Source of the DNA: Porodaedalea pini
Lineage: Eukaryota; Basidiomycota; Agaricomycetes; Hymenochaetales; Hymenochaetaceae
Direction: 5' to 3'
NCBI GenBank assembly: GCA_002794775.1
Contig: NBAY01000036.1
Coordinates: 248,001 to 312,000, forward strand
Length of the DNA stretch: 64,000 bases
Shown: piece by piece, positions 1 to 11,438 of the stretch
Position numbering within the stretch: position 1 is the stretch's first letter
Layout of the letters: each line of letters begins with the position of its first letter
Made by a program: the position numbers and the translations under genes
The notes under the pieces: generated by a model
What the model was told of the DNA's origin: nothing
Databases searched by the model: none
The model's input: the letters and a program-made list of their open reading frames with translations, nothing else

Positions 1-2129
1 ATGACCCAGCGCTCGGTGTAGGAAGCTCGTGCACTGATGCCTCTAGTCAATGTGTGCTTCCGTGGGGAAAAGGAACAAAGTCCATTAGCTCGATCGTTTT
101 GGTCGCTAATGGTCTAACTTTTGCTGTAAGTATATTACCAGATGAGTGTCTCCAGCCATGAAGCGCTCTGTTAATTAAGTTCTTTAGGTTATGACGCTTA
201 TCTTCACGACAATTGGTTCTGCCGCAGACTATGGTACTTTCGGTCGTTGGTTGTTCCTTGTATTGACCGTTATCTGCTGGGGAGCGCAATTTGCGAGCAT
301 GAGTCTCACATGTGAGCCATTTATCCCTCTTTAAACTAATAGAAGTAGGAAAGCTAAGCTCCTCTTTTTTTTTTTTTTTGCAGCGCCGGATCGCTGGCGT
401 GCGGCAATGGCGCTCTATATGATCGGCTTCATTACTTACGGTGCGACGCTCGTCTTCTACGCTGCGTTGTTCCCTCGACTTGCGAGAAACACGTCGCACG
501 CGCGCAAGCTGCGCGACATGCTCGAGAGCGGCGAAATTACTGCAGAGGAGTACGAAAAGGAGGAGAGTCTTGAGAAGAATAGGATCAGCAATATCAGCAC
601 GGTCAGTCTTTTCCTGTCAACTCTCGAAATTGTTTGTCGCTAATTACTTGACTTACCTGGGGTAGACACACAGCAACATTGGTTATATCGTCACGCTTTG
701 CCTTAACCTGTCGCTGCTTTTGCCGCTCGCAAACAACGCGAAGGTTGATAACTACGTGATTGTACTCACAACTGCGTATTGGGTGGTCCTGGGCATTTGG
801 TGGTGTGAGTTATACTTCCTTGTCGATTCTACTTATATTCAAATGTCTTCCCTTTTGTATCTAGTCATTTACCAGCAACCCAGACCTGGTCCGCCTCTCC
901 CGAAAGGCGAGAGTTATCTGACGATTGGTTGGAAGCAGGTACATCTCCATCTATGCATGATTTATAGGTTAGGACTATATATTAACAGAGACGTAGATCT
1001 GGGAGGCTGTCAAGCAATACAAGAAATTACCTAACACGTTCATATATCTCGTCGCTTTCTTTCTCCTCGCTGATGTACATTTGCTTTTTTCCCGTCTCGC
1101 GTTAATATTCCGGATGCTTATACCCTTCGGTCATGTTAGGGGTTTAACACAACCGGCACACTCGTGAATATCTGCCAGAACGACAAGTTCTCGTTCTCAT
1201 TCCTGCAGACCACGTATCTCGGACTTGCGCAGGCGATCACTTCAACAATGAGGTCTGTACTCTCCTCTTGATGTGCTTAGTTACTCAAGCTCATTTCTGG
1301 TCCTGCTCAGTACGCTTGGCTTTTGGTACATTCAGAAGTACTGGAAGATCCGGACGAAGCCCATGGTAAGTTTAGCGTATCTGATAGTTCAAATGATCCG
1401 GATTTACTTATCGGATCCTCACAGTTCGTCGTCACGAATGTTGTCACCGTTCTTATCCCACTCTGGGGAATGATTGGCATCTGGACGCAGAAGTTCGGGT
1501 TCCATAATGTTTGGGAGTTCTGGTGGGTTATTCAATTTCGATATTGGGTTGTTCCTTCTTAACCCCTGTTGAAATAATGACAGGGCGTACAATGTTGTCT
1601 TCGGCCTCTTCCAAGCGCCCTACTTTGCGTTCTCGCAGACGATGATGGCTGAGCTCTCCCCGCCGGGCTTCGACAACATGGTATGTGCCTCCCGTAGAGC
1701 TTACATTAATAGGCATGACTGAAGACAACTTGTGGCTCTCTAGTATTTCGGTCTTTTCGGTCTTTCTAACCGGGCGTCAAGCATGATTGGTCCCAACGTC
1801 ATCCAAGCCATCATAGACAACACCGGTCCGTTCTCATCTCCTCTTCTCTGTTGTACTTCAAATACTGAACATGTAACGTTGCAGGAAACAACTGGATGGG
1901 CTTCCCTTTCCTCTTCGCGCTCTGCACCTCCGCAGCGCTCGTGATCTGGTTCGCTGTCGACGTCGAGAAGGGCCGGCACGACGCCGTCGCGTTCGCTGCG
2001 GCGCACCGCGCGGCGGAAGGCACACGTATTAGGGGTCGTGCAGGCTCGGATAGCTACGAAGAAGAGGCGGAAGGGTCTGATGTGAAGGATGCACAGTCTG
2101 TTGAGGATGAGAAGGTCAGGAAGGATTGA
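1..2129 (+). CDS. ATG22: Atg22-like vacuolar amino-acid efflux permease (5' partial)
   Basis: Multi-exon gene whose first exon(s) lie left of the window; the first exon visible starts after an acceptor at about 20. Joined exons encode a multi-spanning membrane protein with the Atg22/MFS signatures: a segment reading PWGKGTKSISS, then VMTLIFTTIGSAADYG, a cytosolic loop rich in Glu/Lys/Arg around 500-600, the conserved stretch SELSPPGFDNMYFGLFGLS-like (1650-1765) and a last membrane segment ending VDVEKGR near 1970. The family exports amino acids from the vacuole after autophagic breakdown. The acidic, probably cytosolic tail ends at 2129. Introns are about 50-60 nt at 127-191, 313-382, 602-665 and onward. 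The exact symbol rests on family resemblance: fungi carry several Atg22 paralogues, and this could be one of the secondary ones. Confidence 0.85.
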
Positions 2130-2436
2130 TTGCTTTGGGCTTGGACGAGCCTAAGGCGAGGATAGTGCAGTCGCGAGTGGGACAGTGATTCTAAATTAGC
2201 TGCTTATTCGATGTATACATGTAAAATATCTTTTTTGTGTTTCTTTTTTAGATGGTTATATTTTCGTCTCGTCGTATTTTTGTTTTCTTACTTATGACTG
2301 TAGTATGAGAAAATGTTACGAAGCTTCCTATACATCACGTGCCAGACTCGCGACGCAGTCGAGGAGCTGAAGGTTAGTTCTGACCGCAACTATTGCTTCA
2401 TGTCTTGTTCTCTTCTTAATAACTTGCAGTTATAAT
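2130..2436. other. intergenic, ATG22-like to NUP42-like
   Basis: Tandem spacer of about 300 bases holding the T-rich 3' untranslated region of the upstream gene (repeated TTTTT runs near 2230-2285) and the leader of the next gene. No reading frame with coding character was seen. Confidence 0.6.
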
Positions 2437-4354
2437 ATGGTACGATTGCAACTTAGGTCCTTCGCATACAAGTATTGAGTTACGAAAACAGCCTGTTTGT
2501 CAGTTTTACCTCCGTGGCCAATGCAAGTTTGGAAACGCATGCAAAAATGAGCATCCTGCACAGCGTCCTGGAGGGTTCGGAAGTACATATCACATACAAG
2601 TGCAAAGTCAGAACGTGAAAACTGAGGATGTCTGTATGTAGACTCGTCTTGGACAGGCGGTGGACAGACGAACGCGACGAGTGGACCAGTACTAGTGCCG
2701 TTCACGTACGTGTCTTCCTTGTTGTCTGGCCAGACTTCTACTTGATGCTGATACCGCTAACACAAGCCAAGAAGGCATGGCGAAGGACATGACGCCTGGC
2801 GCGGAGAAGCCGATGTGGCCGCTGTCGAGCTTCGGCTCTGCGAAGCTTGAGCCGACGCTCATCGCGAACCTCGACGAGTCGCCCGAAGAGCTGCGCTGGA
2901 GGGCCGTCCAGGCGCTGAAGTCCGGGAACGTCAGCGAATACGTACGTATATTCATTGTACATCCGGGATGAATTTTTCTTAACACGTAGAAACCGCGCCA
3001 ATAGCGAAAATACGAGGCGGAGAAGATCCAAGAGGCAGACCAGACGTACGCGAAAGCATTGTCTGAGATAGCCCAGGTGTATAAACATGCGCATAATTCG
3101 GCTGTCTCAGCGCAGAAAGGCATTCCGAACCCTGCTGGGCCTGTATACAACACTCCGACCAATACTTCTAGTGCAGCGTTTGGCAAGCCGTCTGCGTTTG
3201 GCGGCGGTTCGGCGTTTGGGTCCGCCGCACCTGCAACGACGTCAGCCTTCGGTGGCTCGACCTCTACGCCAGCGTCGGCTTTCGGTTCATCCACGACGGC
3301 TTCACAATCTGCGTTTGGCAAGCCTGCGTTCGGCCAATCTGCCTTCGGTCAGCCGGCTTTTGGACAGTCTGCGTTCGGCCAGCCATCGAAACCTGTATCT
3401 GCATTTGGACAGCCCTCACAGACTACTTCAGCGTTTGGCCAGCCATCCCAGCCGACTTCAGCATTTGGAAACAATTCCCAGACTGGTTCGGCATTTGGGC
3501 AGCCAGCACAACAGACACAGCAGACACAGCAGACATCAGCGTTCGGCGGAGGCGGCACGCAACAGCAGACGACGTCGGCCTTTGGTCAGACCTCGCAACC
3601 GCAATCGTCGTTCATCAAGCCGGCCACAGCTTTTGGAAGCAGCAGTGGCGGAGGCGCATTCTCGGCGTTCGCTGGTGGTGGCAGCTCTGCCTTTGGTGCA
3701 GGAGCACAGCAGACGTCTACACGCACGTTCGGGCAGTCAGCATTCGGTGGCGGTGGAAATAATACAGGGACAGCACCCTCGACATCGGCTTTTGGTGACG
3801 CTGCGAAAAACACTAGCACATCGTCGGCTTTCGGTACACCTGCCAGTGCCAGCGGGACCCAGCCAACATCGGCTTTCGGATTACCTGCGAAGCCTGTATC
3901 TGCCTTTGGGCAATCCTCGCAGGCTGCAACTGCCTTCGGACAGCCATCGAAGCCTGCCTCGGCATTCGGGCAGGCTGCGCAGTCACCCTCTGCCTTCGGA
4001 CAGACCGCCCAGCCCTCTGCCTTTGGCCAAACCACACAACCATCAGTATTCGGCCAAGCATCCCAGCCGTCAGCCTTTGGTCAAACTTCGCAGCCTGCAT
4101 CTGCGTTTAACCCTGCCGGTACTAGCAGCGCGTTCGCTGCTGCTGGATTGCCCGCGAAGCCGAAGGTCGGCCCTCCGGACTTCGCCGCTGCGTTGGCGGC
4201 GATTAAGGCACAGCCCGGACGTGATAAGCACGATGGATTGTTACCTCCAGACTATGTGGAGCGGATACCTGCATCTGCGAAGGAGGCGTTTGCGGCTCCG
4301 CGCTTTGAGTGGGGGAAGATCCCCGAGTGGGTTCCGCCAATTGAGCTTCGATAG
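2437..4354 (+). CDS. Nup42-like FG nucleoporin with N-terminal CCCH zinc finger
   Basis: Five exons (2437-2439, 2492-2582, 2657-2705, 2767-2941, 3005-4354) join without a frame break into 555 residues. The protein begins MPVCQFYLRGQC and carries one CCCH finger (C-x7-C-x5-C-x3-H) in its first 25 residues. A helical segment (residues about 50-150, MAKDMTPGAEKPMWPLSSFG onward) follows, then a 300-residue domain with about 30 FG dipeptides, mostly SAFGQ, SAFGG and TAFG, and a folded tail ending WGKIPEWVPPIELR. This is the layout of yeast Nup42/Rip1, fission yeast Amo1 and human NUPL2, cytoplasmic-side nucleoporins acting in mRNA export with Gle1 and Dbp5. No GLFG repeats were seen. The start codon forms an exon by itself. 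The FG region creates long shadow frames on both strands, which are not genes. Confidence 0.87.
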
Positions 4355-4501
4355 CGTGCCAAAACCGATTCTTCCGAGTGGGGATTTGGATACACAAGGA
4401 GAACTGTACCTTGCATTGAGATTTCAAGAGCTTATCGTCATATCTCAGATGCATCACCTGTACTGTATGCATTATATTTCTGGTAAAATCTACAAACCAC
4501 A

Positions 4502-5640
4502 CTATATTATAGGATGGGCGTTACGGAGACGACACTGGATATTGGTACGCGGAATGATGTCCTTGAGATACTTGAGCTCCTTGCCACTAAAATGTAGCTT
4601 TAGGCCGAATTCGAGCTTATCGAGGGCAGCTTCCTTCACCATATCTCGCAGCATTCTGCACATATTATGAGGATCTGAACACAGTCCACGATATGTAACG
4701 TTTGGAGATCCTCTTAAGTCCCGCTCCACTTCGTGCAGCCTGAGTAGGGCGGAAAGATAGCTCACCATCTTCACCCGAGTGGCTTCAAGTCCTTGAAGCG
4801 CTTATGAAACTCGAGGCCCTGCACCATCAGTCTTGTATCTGTCTTTGAGCCGAAACTGCTCTCAGAGTAAGAGCACGGCTGTTCCGTTCTCAGTATGAGA
4901 TTGAGGGAAAACACTTCAATTTCTGGTGGCATGCACTCTAAAATAGTGCCTCCCAATTTGATTTGCGGCGCAACCTGTCCCGTCTCTCCCTCATTGTGCG
5001 CCTTCTGCATGGCAAGCAAGGTATCGACAAACTTGGACTAGGCGCTGGTCAAGGCATCACGCGGCGCATTATTGAGTCTGTGAAAGAGCTCGCCAACTTT
5101 GTCAAAGCGACAGTTAAACCGAGAGGAAGAGTATTGAAAGCATCTGTAATACAATTCCAAAGTAGCTGCATCTATCTTTGTGCTCTCCCCTTCTTCAACG
5201 GTATCTGAAGAGCCTTCGTGATATACATCTGGGTTTAGTTGGCGTCGTATTGTCTGGAGATCCTTCCGAATGGCCTCCAGATGTGGCTTAGCTTTCTGCA
5301 CTGTCGCGGACAATGTTGCCCTCGGTCCCACTTTGGCTGACAGCGATGAAAATCGTTGCACGTTTTTCAGCTGCAATATCCTGGATGGTCGCTGCCAGTT
5401 TCATGCTGGGCGTCATGTACGAGGAGTGCCACAATTGCATCGAGCAAAGGGATGACCCGCCTTTCAGCCCCAGAGTAGACTGGGGATCGCCTCCTTTCGA
5501 ATTCCTCCTCGATGCTAGAATCTTGACACTTCTCTATGAAGCGTGGCCCTACGATGAACACCTTGTCATTGCAATCATTGAGCAGGGGCTCTGCTTTCGA
5601 ACACGCTTCACAAATGTGTTGACTGTGTTGAGATTTTTAT
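4502..5640 (-). CDS. hypothetical spliced protein
   Basis: Minus-strand exons read as one chain. The piece near 5640-5420 includes HICEACSKAEPLLNDC and FIVGPRFIEKCQDSSIEEEF. A 50-nt intron ending gatattgcag leads to LKNVQRFSSLSAKVGPRATL and AKPHLEAIRKDLQTIRRQL (5375-5100). A 60-nt intron that removes an in-frame TAG leads to SKFVDTLLAMQKAHNEG (about 5035-4785), and a very short (35-nt) putative intron leads to the C-terminal piece ending RNAHPII at 4502. The sequence is mostly helical, with no membrane segment and no motif I recognise. The 5' end is not resolved: no convincing ATG lies in the first exon and an upstream exon is probable. It converges with the nucleoporin gene (148 bases apart) and diverges from the U5-40K gene. 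That it is a gene is fairly safe; its function is unknown. Confidence 0.55.
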
Positions 5641-5830
5641 ACCAATCATAGTGTATGGGCTTTCCTCGGGGTAAGTATTGTGGACACGATGGTGAACGAC
5701 GATGGCGACGGCGAGCAGGAGTGACTACATAGTGTTACACACGTGATTCAACTCACATGCGTGTCACATATATTCCTCTGGACGCGTTGAACTTGAAGCG
5801 TCGTCTACAGTTCTTGTCTTTCTCAAGATT

Positions 5831-7244
5831 ATGTCGAAGAGAGAGGCATCCCCACCGCCCGAGGGAATACTTATCAAACGGGCGCGTGGGTCAACTCCTC
5901 CGGAAACCCAAATAGCCATTTCTTCAGCTGGAGATGACAGTAAAAAAGGGCTCATTCGTACTGTTAAGCGCACGAGTGGTATTGAGGCTCCCATCGTCAG
6001 CCTGTCGGGATCGCACTCGGTGAGGAATGTAAAGTTTTTCCATCTTTTACGTCGCTAATATGTCCTTTATGCTTAGGCTGAGCTCATGAGTTGTAGGTTT
6101 GATCCTACGGGCCAAAATATTGCAGCATGTTCGGCGGATCGGAGTGTCTGTACGTTGTCATTTTGCTACCCGAAACCTGGACTCCGCCTTGAACTTACTA
6201 TGAGCTCTACTTAGCATTATGGAGAACATACCCACCAACTTCAAACTACGGCCATCTCACGGCGCTGCATAAGGCGCCTATCCTCGACTTGCAATGGTCG
6301 CTCTTCTCGCCGCTCCTTTATACCGTGTCCGCAGATCACACACTCATACTCACGGACCTTACTACGGGCCAGCGTGCGCGCAAGATCCGTGCTCACCGTG
6401 GCATCATCAACGCGCTTGACCGGACTCTCGCAGGCGGGGCGGGCGTTGAACTCATTGCGACGGCTGCGGATGATGGGTTTGTGCATATCTGGGAGGGCGG
6501 AGATGAGGGCGGCAAACAGGCAGTTGCGACATTTGACGTTGGCTGCCCAGTGACATCTGTATGTTGGAGTGCGGACGGCTCAACGGTGTACGTAGGTGCA
6601 CTAGACAATGAGATCCACGTATGTCTACATTTTTCCACCCTCTTCCTTTCAAACAGCCTAAAAGTAAAAACTTATTAGGTTTTCGACCTTCGAAAAAGCG
6701 CGAAAGTGTACTCCCTCACAGGGCACACCGACACGCCCACCTCGCTCTCTCTGTCGCCAAATGGTAACTTCCTGCTCTCCCCTTCCTTTTCTTCTCAGAC
6801 CATTATCCATGATGTACGCCCCTTCGCTCCGAGCCCGACAAGAGTGTATCGGACGCTCCTCGGCTCGCCCGCAGGGTTTGAGAGCACCCTTCTGCGCGCA
6901 TCGTGGAGTAAGGATGACGGGGGCGGACGCGTCGCGGTAGGCGGTGCGGATCGGATGGTGTGCATCTGGGAGGTGGAAAGCGGTAAAATTCTTTATAAGG
7001 TGAGTATTTCCGGCTCTTGCGCTGTTTCAATGCAGGCACTTATTTTTGTCCTCAGCTTCCTGGACATAAGGGTACCGTTACTGCGGTTGACTTTCATCCG
7101 AAGGAGCCCATTGGTGAGCAGTTCCTTTCTCGAGGTTTTGGTGTAACGTTACTAATGCACTCGATATTTTACTTCGCAGTTTTGACAGGGAGCAAGGACG
7201 CTACTATGCTCCTGGGCGAACTCGAGCCAGGGATGGCTCTATAG
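5831..7244 (+). CDS. U5 snRNP 40-kDa WD-repeat protein (SNRNP40 / Cwf17 / Spf38 type)
   Basis: Starts at ATG 5831 (MSKREASPPPEGILIKRARG); spliced exons end at the TAG at 7242-7244, giving roughly 360 residues. After a short basic, disordered N-terminus come seven WD40-type blades. Recognisable pieces are CRFDPTGQNIAACSADRSV, LYTVSADHTLILTDL, GHTDTPTSLSLSPNG, ADRMVCIWEVESGKILYKLPGHKG and LTGSKDATMLLGEL. Order and spacing match the U5 40K/Cwf17/Prp8-binding WD protein, a U5 snRNP component that docks on Prp8. Introns of 50-65 nt interrupt after SLSGSH, after ADRSV, after LDNEIH, after ILYK and near PKEPI. WD proteins resemble one another, so the assignment rests mainly on the N-terminal region and overall length. 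Confidence 0.83.
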
Positions 7245-8073
7245 GACTGTCGCGTATCGCATACTTGTTTTTTAGTCTTGTATTTTATGACATTGAGCTA
7301 ATCTGCCAGTTTTGAGATCAACATGAGGAGCGAATGCACAACGTACAGATGAAATTTCTGTAGACGACAAGAAATATGAAGTATTTAAAAGCTGTACGAA
7401 TCATACTGCGACCATTCTCGGAAACTTTAAGTGGCAGAACTAGAAAGTGGTCCTTGGGAACGCAAGGTCATAACGGTAAGATCTCGAATGTTGAGTCTTA
7501 CGCCACTGCGCAGTTGATAATATCTTTTCTTCCACTTCTCATGAGCCTCGGCCTCCTTCTCTCTTTCCCTTCGTTTAGCCTTTGCCGACTTAGCTTTCTT
7601 TGAAGGGCGTGGTTTCTTTGTAGGCATTTTCAGTAATACGTATATATCGCCAGCCAGGAAGTGTGGGTCCGACGCGTGGTTGGAAGACAAAGTGGCTAAG
7701 ACTCGGACGCGTCTCGACGCGACGGAATTTAATCCCCGCACCAAATTGCCAGTTGTCCGCCAATGAAAAATAAATCAGTACCACACAATTCTGTCCCAAA
7801 CTCAAGCTCATGCGAATCATAAAATCCAGAAACTAGCGAGCATGAAAAGGCATTGCCATATTCTCATAAGGAAAACAAACGAACAAGGACGCTGATGACA
7901 TCGCTAGCCAGCAAGAAACCAAGCTTAGAAACAAGAGCTAAAAGTATATTGTTTGTGATTCGGTGGCTGAAGGGACATAATACACTTGTAAAGTCCACAA
8001 CAAACAAAAAGGACATACGAAACCTAGCGATACACGTCTAATAAGAATAGAAATAAACAACATCCATTCAGAT
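7245..8073. other. convergent spacer, U5-40K and REV1
   Basis: 829-base tail-to-tail region containing both 3' untranslated regions. Its only coding-like content is a short basic minus-strand frame (7427-7627, listed separately). The rest is A/T-rich with no codon bias. Confidence 0.5.
7427..7627 (-). CDS. possible small basic protein
   Basis: A minus-strand ATG at 7627 opens a frame whose first 40 residues are strongly basic and helical (MPTKKPRPSKKAKSAKAKRR, then EREKEAEAHEKWKKRYYQLRS). It can be read through to 7427, or spliced after RSG with a GT-AG intron ending ctttctag, giving a product of about 55 residues. The composition looks like a small nuclear or ribosomal accessory protein, but no family was recognised. 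It lies between two convergent genes and may be only untranslated sequence. Confidence 0.25.
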   Translation of the reverse strand: MPTKKPRPSKKAKSAKAKRREREKEAEAHEKWKKRYYQLRSGVRLNIRDLTVMTLRSQGPLSSSAT

Positions 8074-10988
8074 TTACTTCTTCGTTGGTTTCGAACCTTT
8101 CGAACCAAATGACCGAGAAAATCGAGCATTTGCAAGCTGCTCAAGCTGTAAGTCCGACGGGAGCTCATAGAATACACGTGCGTCAATGCTGAGCTTCGCG
8201 AGCTCAGCGCGAGTGACAACGACGTGTGTCCCTCGTTGCTCCTTCTGCACCCCACAGCGTTCAAAAATGTTATGTTTCTGTATATCGCCTGCCGCGCTCG
8301 AACGGCTGGAGCCGTCTCGACTACGAGGTGCAAGCGCCTGCGCAATGCGCGCGAGCGGCGTTCCCTTATCTGTTGTACGTCGCTTTGGCGGTGAAAGCGA
8401 TGGCGTGCGCTCGTCACTAATTGCGGAGAGCGCGGGCGAAGCCGAGCGACGACTATACTCTGCTGTGATTTCGGTCTTCAGAGAATCTGGGAGCGCCTCG
8501 AAAGATGCGCGATCAACTTGCGAGAAAGATGGAAGAGCGAGATTTGATGCGATACCATCCGCAGGAGGCGACGAACCACGCTTGACGTCTTGCACCTCGT
8601 CATCATCTTGTGAAGAAGGCGGCTGCACGGTGAGAGAAATAGCTGGATTTTTCTCTTCTTTCTGCTCTTTCTCTGCTTTTAAATTATTTTTAAATGCAAG
8701 CTTCGCCTGCCCAAGCTCTCCACGGCGAGAACTCGATTCGCTTGTTTTCTCGAGTTTCTGGATCTGGATGCCGACGCCACGCAAGTCCCACGGGTCAAAA
8801 GCAAAGCCTCTGAGGAGCCGCCATGCCTGCTGACCTATGATGAGCGCGTCGCTTGTCGCGCGCCCATTCGCCGAAGAGAGGCTCGCCTGCTTATTGAAGA
8901 TGTTGCAACAGCCGTGTCCGAGAAACTAAGTTTTCATCAGCTGTCCAGTATTTTTAGAGAAAGACTGAAGAGCGTTACCTTTGGTGGCTCAACGGGTGAA
9001 TCGGGGTCGCGCTTCATGATCCTGAGTGTCAGGGAGCGTCCGCGCATATCAATGGCGTCCAAGCGCCTTGCTACTTCCTCCGCAAGTTGGAACATAAACG
9101 CCTGTGCTTGCTCGTTGTTCTCAAATCGGATCCCATACTGAGCACAATGTCAGTAAACCGTGAAAATGAAGGCATTGGACTCAGACATACATTGATCTCC
9201 GCCGATACCGACTTTCGTGGCTTATCCGACTCAAGACGGCGATGATCAATCCCGCGACAGGCATCATACAGCGTCGAACCTATCGTTTTCCCGAATACAT
9301 CGCATAACACACTACGCGGTTTCTTCGCGAGCTCGCCCAGTGTTGCCACGCCAAGACGTTCGAGCGCCTTCTCCCGCGCCGCACACCCAAATCCATGCAG
9401 TTCATCCACACATGTGTGCTCAATATGCTTTTGCAGATCTGCGAGCCGTAGGTGGTACGCGCCTGCGGGTTTTGCTTTGCGCGTCGCGAGGCGTGCAAGC
9501 ATGATGTTATGCGAAATGCCGATACTCACTGTACAAAAGACATTAGCATGTAGGAAGAGAGAACAGAAGGCGTGCCTACCGTCGCAGCCTGTGCTGTTCT
9601 TTATTTCCGCACGCAGCATTTCGGCAAAGGCTTTGGCGGGGTCATAACGCTTCTCTGTGGATGAAGGCATTTGCCTGACTGCCGTCGTGACGTCAATAAG
9701 GGCCTCGTCAACGCTAACGGCCTGAAGGTCATCCGCGTGAGACATGAGAATCGTATACAGTTGTAAAGACGCCAATTTGTATCTAATAAGCATCAGTATC
9801 ATGTTAAACACCCATTAATATTGACACGGCTCACTTCTCGAATTCGTAGGGTATTGTGACTATGGCCGGGCAGAGTTTCCGCGCCTGCTGAAGGCTAGAA
9901 CTTAATCAGCTTATTTCTCAGCAGGAGAAGAGAAATGTAGCATACCTCATGCCAGCACGAATCCCTGATTCTCGAGCCTTGTAGTTTGCACTGGATACCT
10001 CACTTGTACTCGATTCTCCACCTTGAACGCCTTGGGAATGGCAGACAACCACTGGCTGGTCCTTTAGATATGGCCGAGTAAGAAGTCCGACAGATGCGAA
10101 GAAACAATCAAAGTCGCAATGCATGATGACATTCTCTTCCGATCCCACGGCATCTTGATCTTTTATTTTCCCCTTCTTACTGGGAGACCGAAGGAGTTGA
10201 AAGGCATTTCCGCGCATGCTCGTACTTGTGGCCGCCTCCGCTTCCACCTTGCCTACCAATCCGTCCTCCTTAGCTTGCCCATACCCGCCGCCGTCTCTAG
10301 TACCATTCACACCATCATCTTCACTTCCACAAGAGAAAGCCTTATCCGCGCGCTCCTGTGCTTCTGCAACCAGCGCACGCAGCTCAACTTTCCAAGTGCT
10401 GAGGTGGTGCAAGCGTGAGTTCTTGTAGAAGCCGTCAATAAAATCTGCACCAGCTGCAGAGGTGTGAGCTGCACGGAAATCGGCGTCTTGCATGAGGCGT
10501 TCTGCATGCTCGTTGACCTTGTGCGCTGCATAACCCGGGATAAGAGCTGCATCCTTGAGTGAAACAGGGTCGGTGGTATGGAGTGGCATCAAATTCGCTT
10601 CGTGTTGGATTTCGATGGGGTTATCATCATCATGTTGCACGTCGTGGAGGAGATTTGGTCGATCCTCTGGTATCTTTGAGGAACCTTGAGTGAACTCTAG
10701 TTCGTCGTAAATCTTCATGCGTTTCAGTGGCCTGTTTTCCGTCTCGTTCGCGTCGTCTTCGCCGCAAGCTGCTGAGCTTTGTGAAAGCTTTTTGACGAGC
10801 TCTTGAGATAGCTTCGCTAGTTCTTCGATCTCTTCTGAGCGCCGCCGTGTCTGTCCACGAGCATTGTTGTCATCGGTTGAATCCAGCAGCTCTCCTGGGA
10901 AGACTGTCGTGCGGAGAGCCCTTATGAATTCTGGCGTGTCTTGATCGAAAATTTCTGAGAAAGACGAGTTCGCACTAAGCGTCCCCAT
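8074..10988 (-). CDS. REV1: DNA repair protein REV1 (Y-family deoxycytidyl transferase)
   Basis: Chosen start is the ATG at 10988; an upstream exon is possible because the frame is open to a cag acceptor-like site near 11020. About 880 residues. In order: an acidic N-terminus (IFDQDTPEFIRAL), a disordered stretch, the REV1-specific N-digit region (GADFIDGFYKNSRLHHLSTW), the palm with the first metal site in MHCDFDCFFASVG, VVVCHSQG, NYKARESGIRAGM, then the second metal site SVDEALID, the fingers/thumb SIGISHNIMLARLATRKAKP, the helix-hairpin region LHGFGCAAREKALERLG, and the little-finger domain. Two ubiquitin-binding (UBM-like) motifs follow, around FEALPDSLKTEI and FYELPSDLQLEQL. REV1 inserts dCMP opposite abasic sites and scaffolds translesion polymerases. 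I see no N-terminal BRCT domain and no C-terminal Rev1 polymerase-interaction domain. Confidence 0.9.
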
Positions 10989-11438
10989 CAACAGACCTTC
11001 AACGCATTCCAGAAAATCGAGCTGGCGGCTTGAGAATTAGGAAAGTTGAAAGTTGTCTTCTGTTAGGCAGACCACGTAAACCTGATCGGGTAAGTAATTC
11101 TCACCCCTAACAATATAAGATAGACGCGTCGCAGCAAACGCGCTTTTGGTCCTTCAACGAGCGTGAATATTACTGGACTAACAGAAAGAAGAAGAGAGCC
11201 CTTTGGGGAAATTACAAAAGAATATGTGCGTCGTGTTGAATAATCTACAATATTAATAATCGCTAGCTGACGAGTCTCAGCCTTTTTTCTTTTCTTTCTA
11301 CGTCCATCTTCAGGCGCCATCGACGCGTATCTCGTGCGATCAAACAGCAGACAGTTAGTTTGTACACTCTTCGACCCTCACTACCGCAACTGGCATAGCT
11401 TTTCCGCTCCTAAATCCTCTTGTCAACACTGTAGCACA

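Noticed and set aside
3087..4670. 527-residue Arg/Leu/Ser-rich plus-strand frame and long minus-strand frames in the same region
   Set aside because: They are out-of-frame images of the SAFG repeat region; their composition is that of a frame-shifted FG domain.
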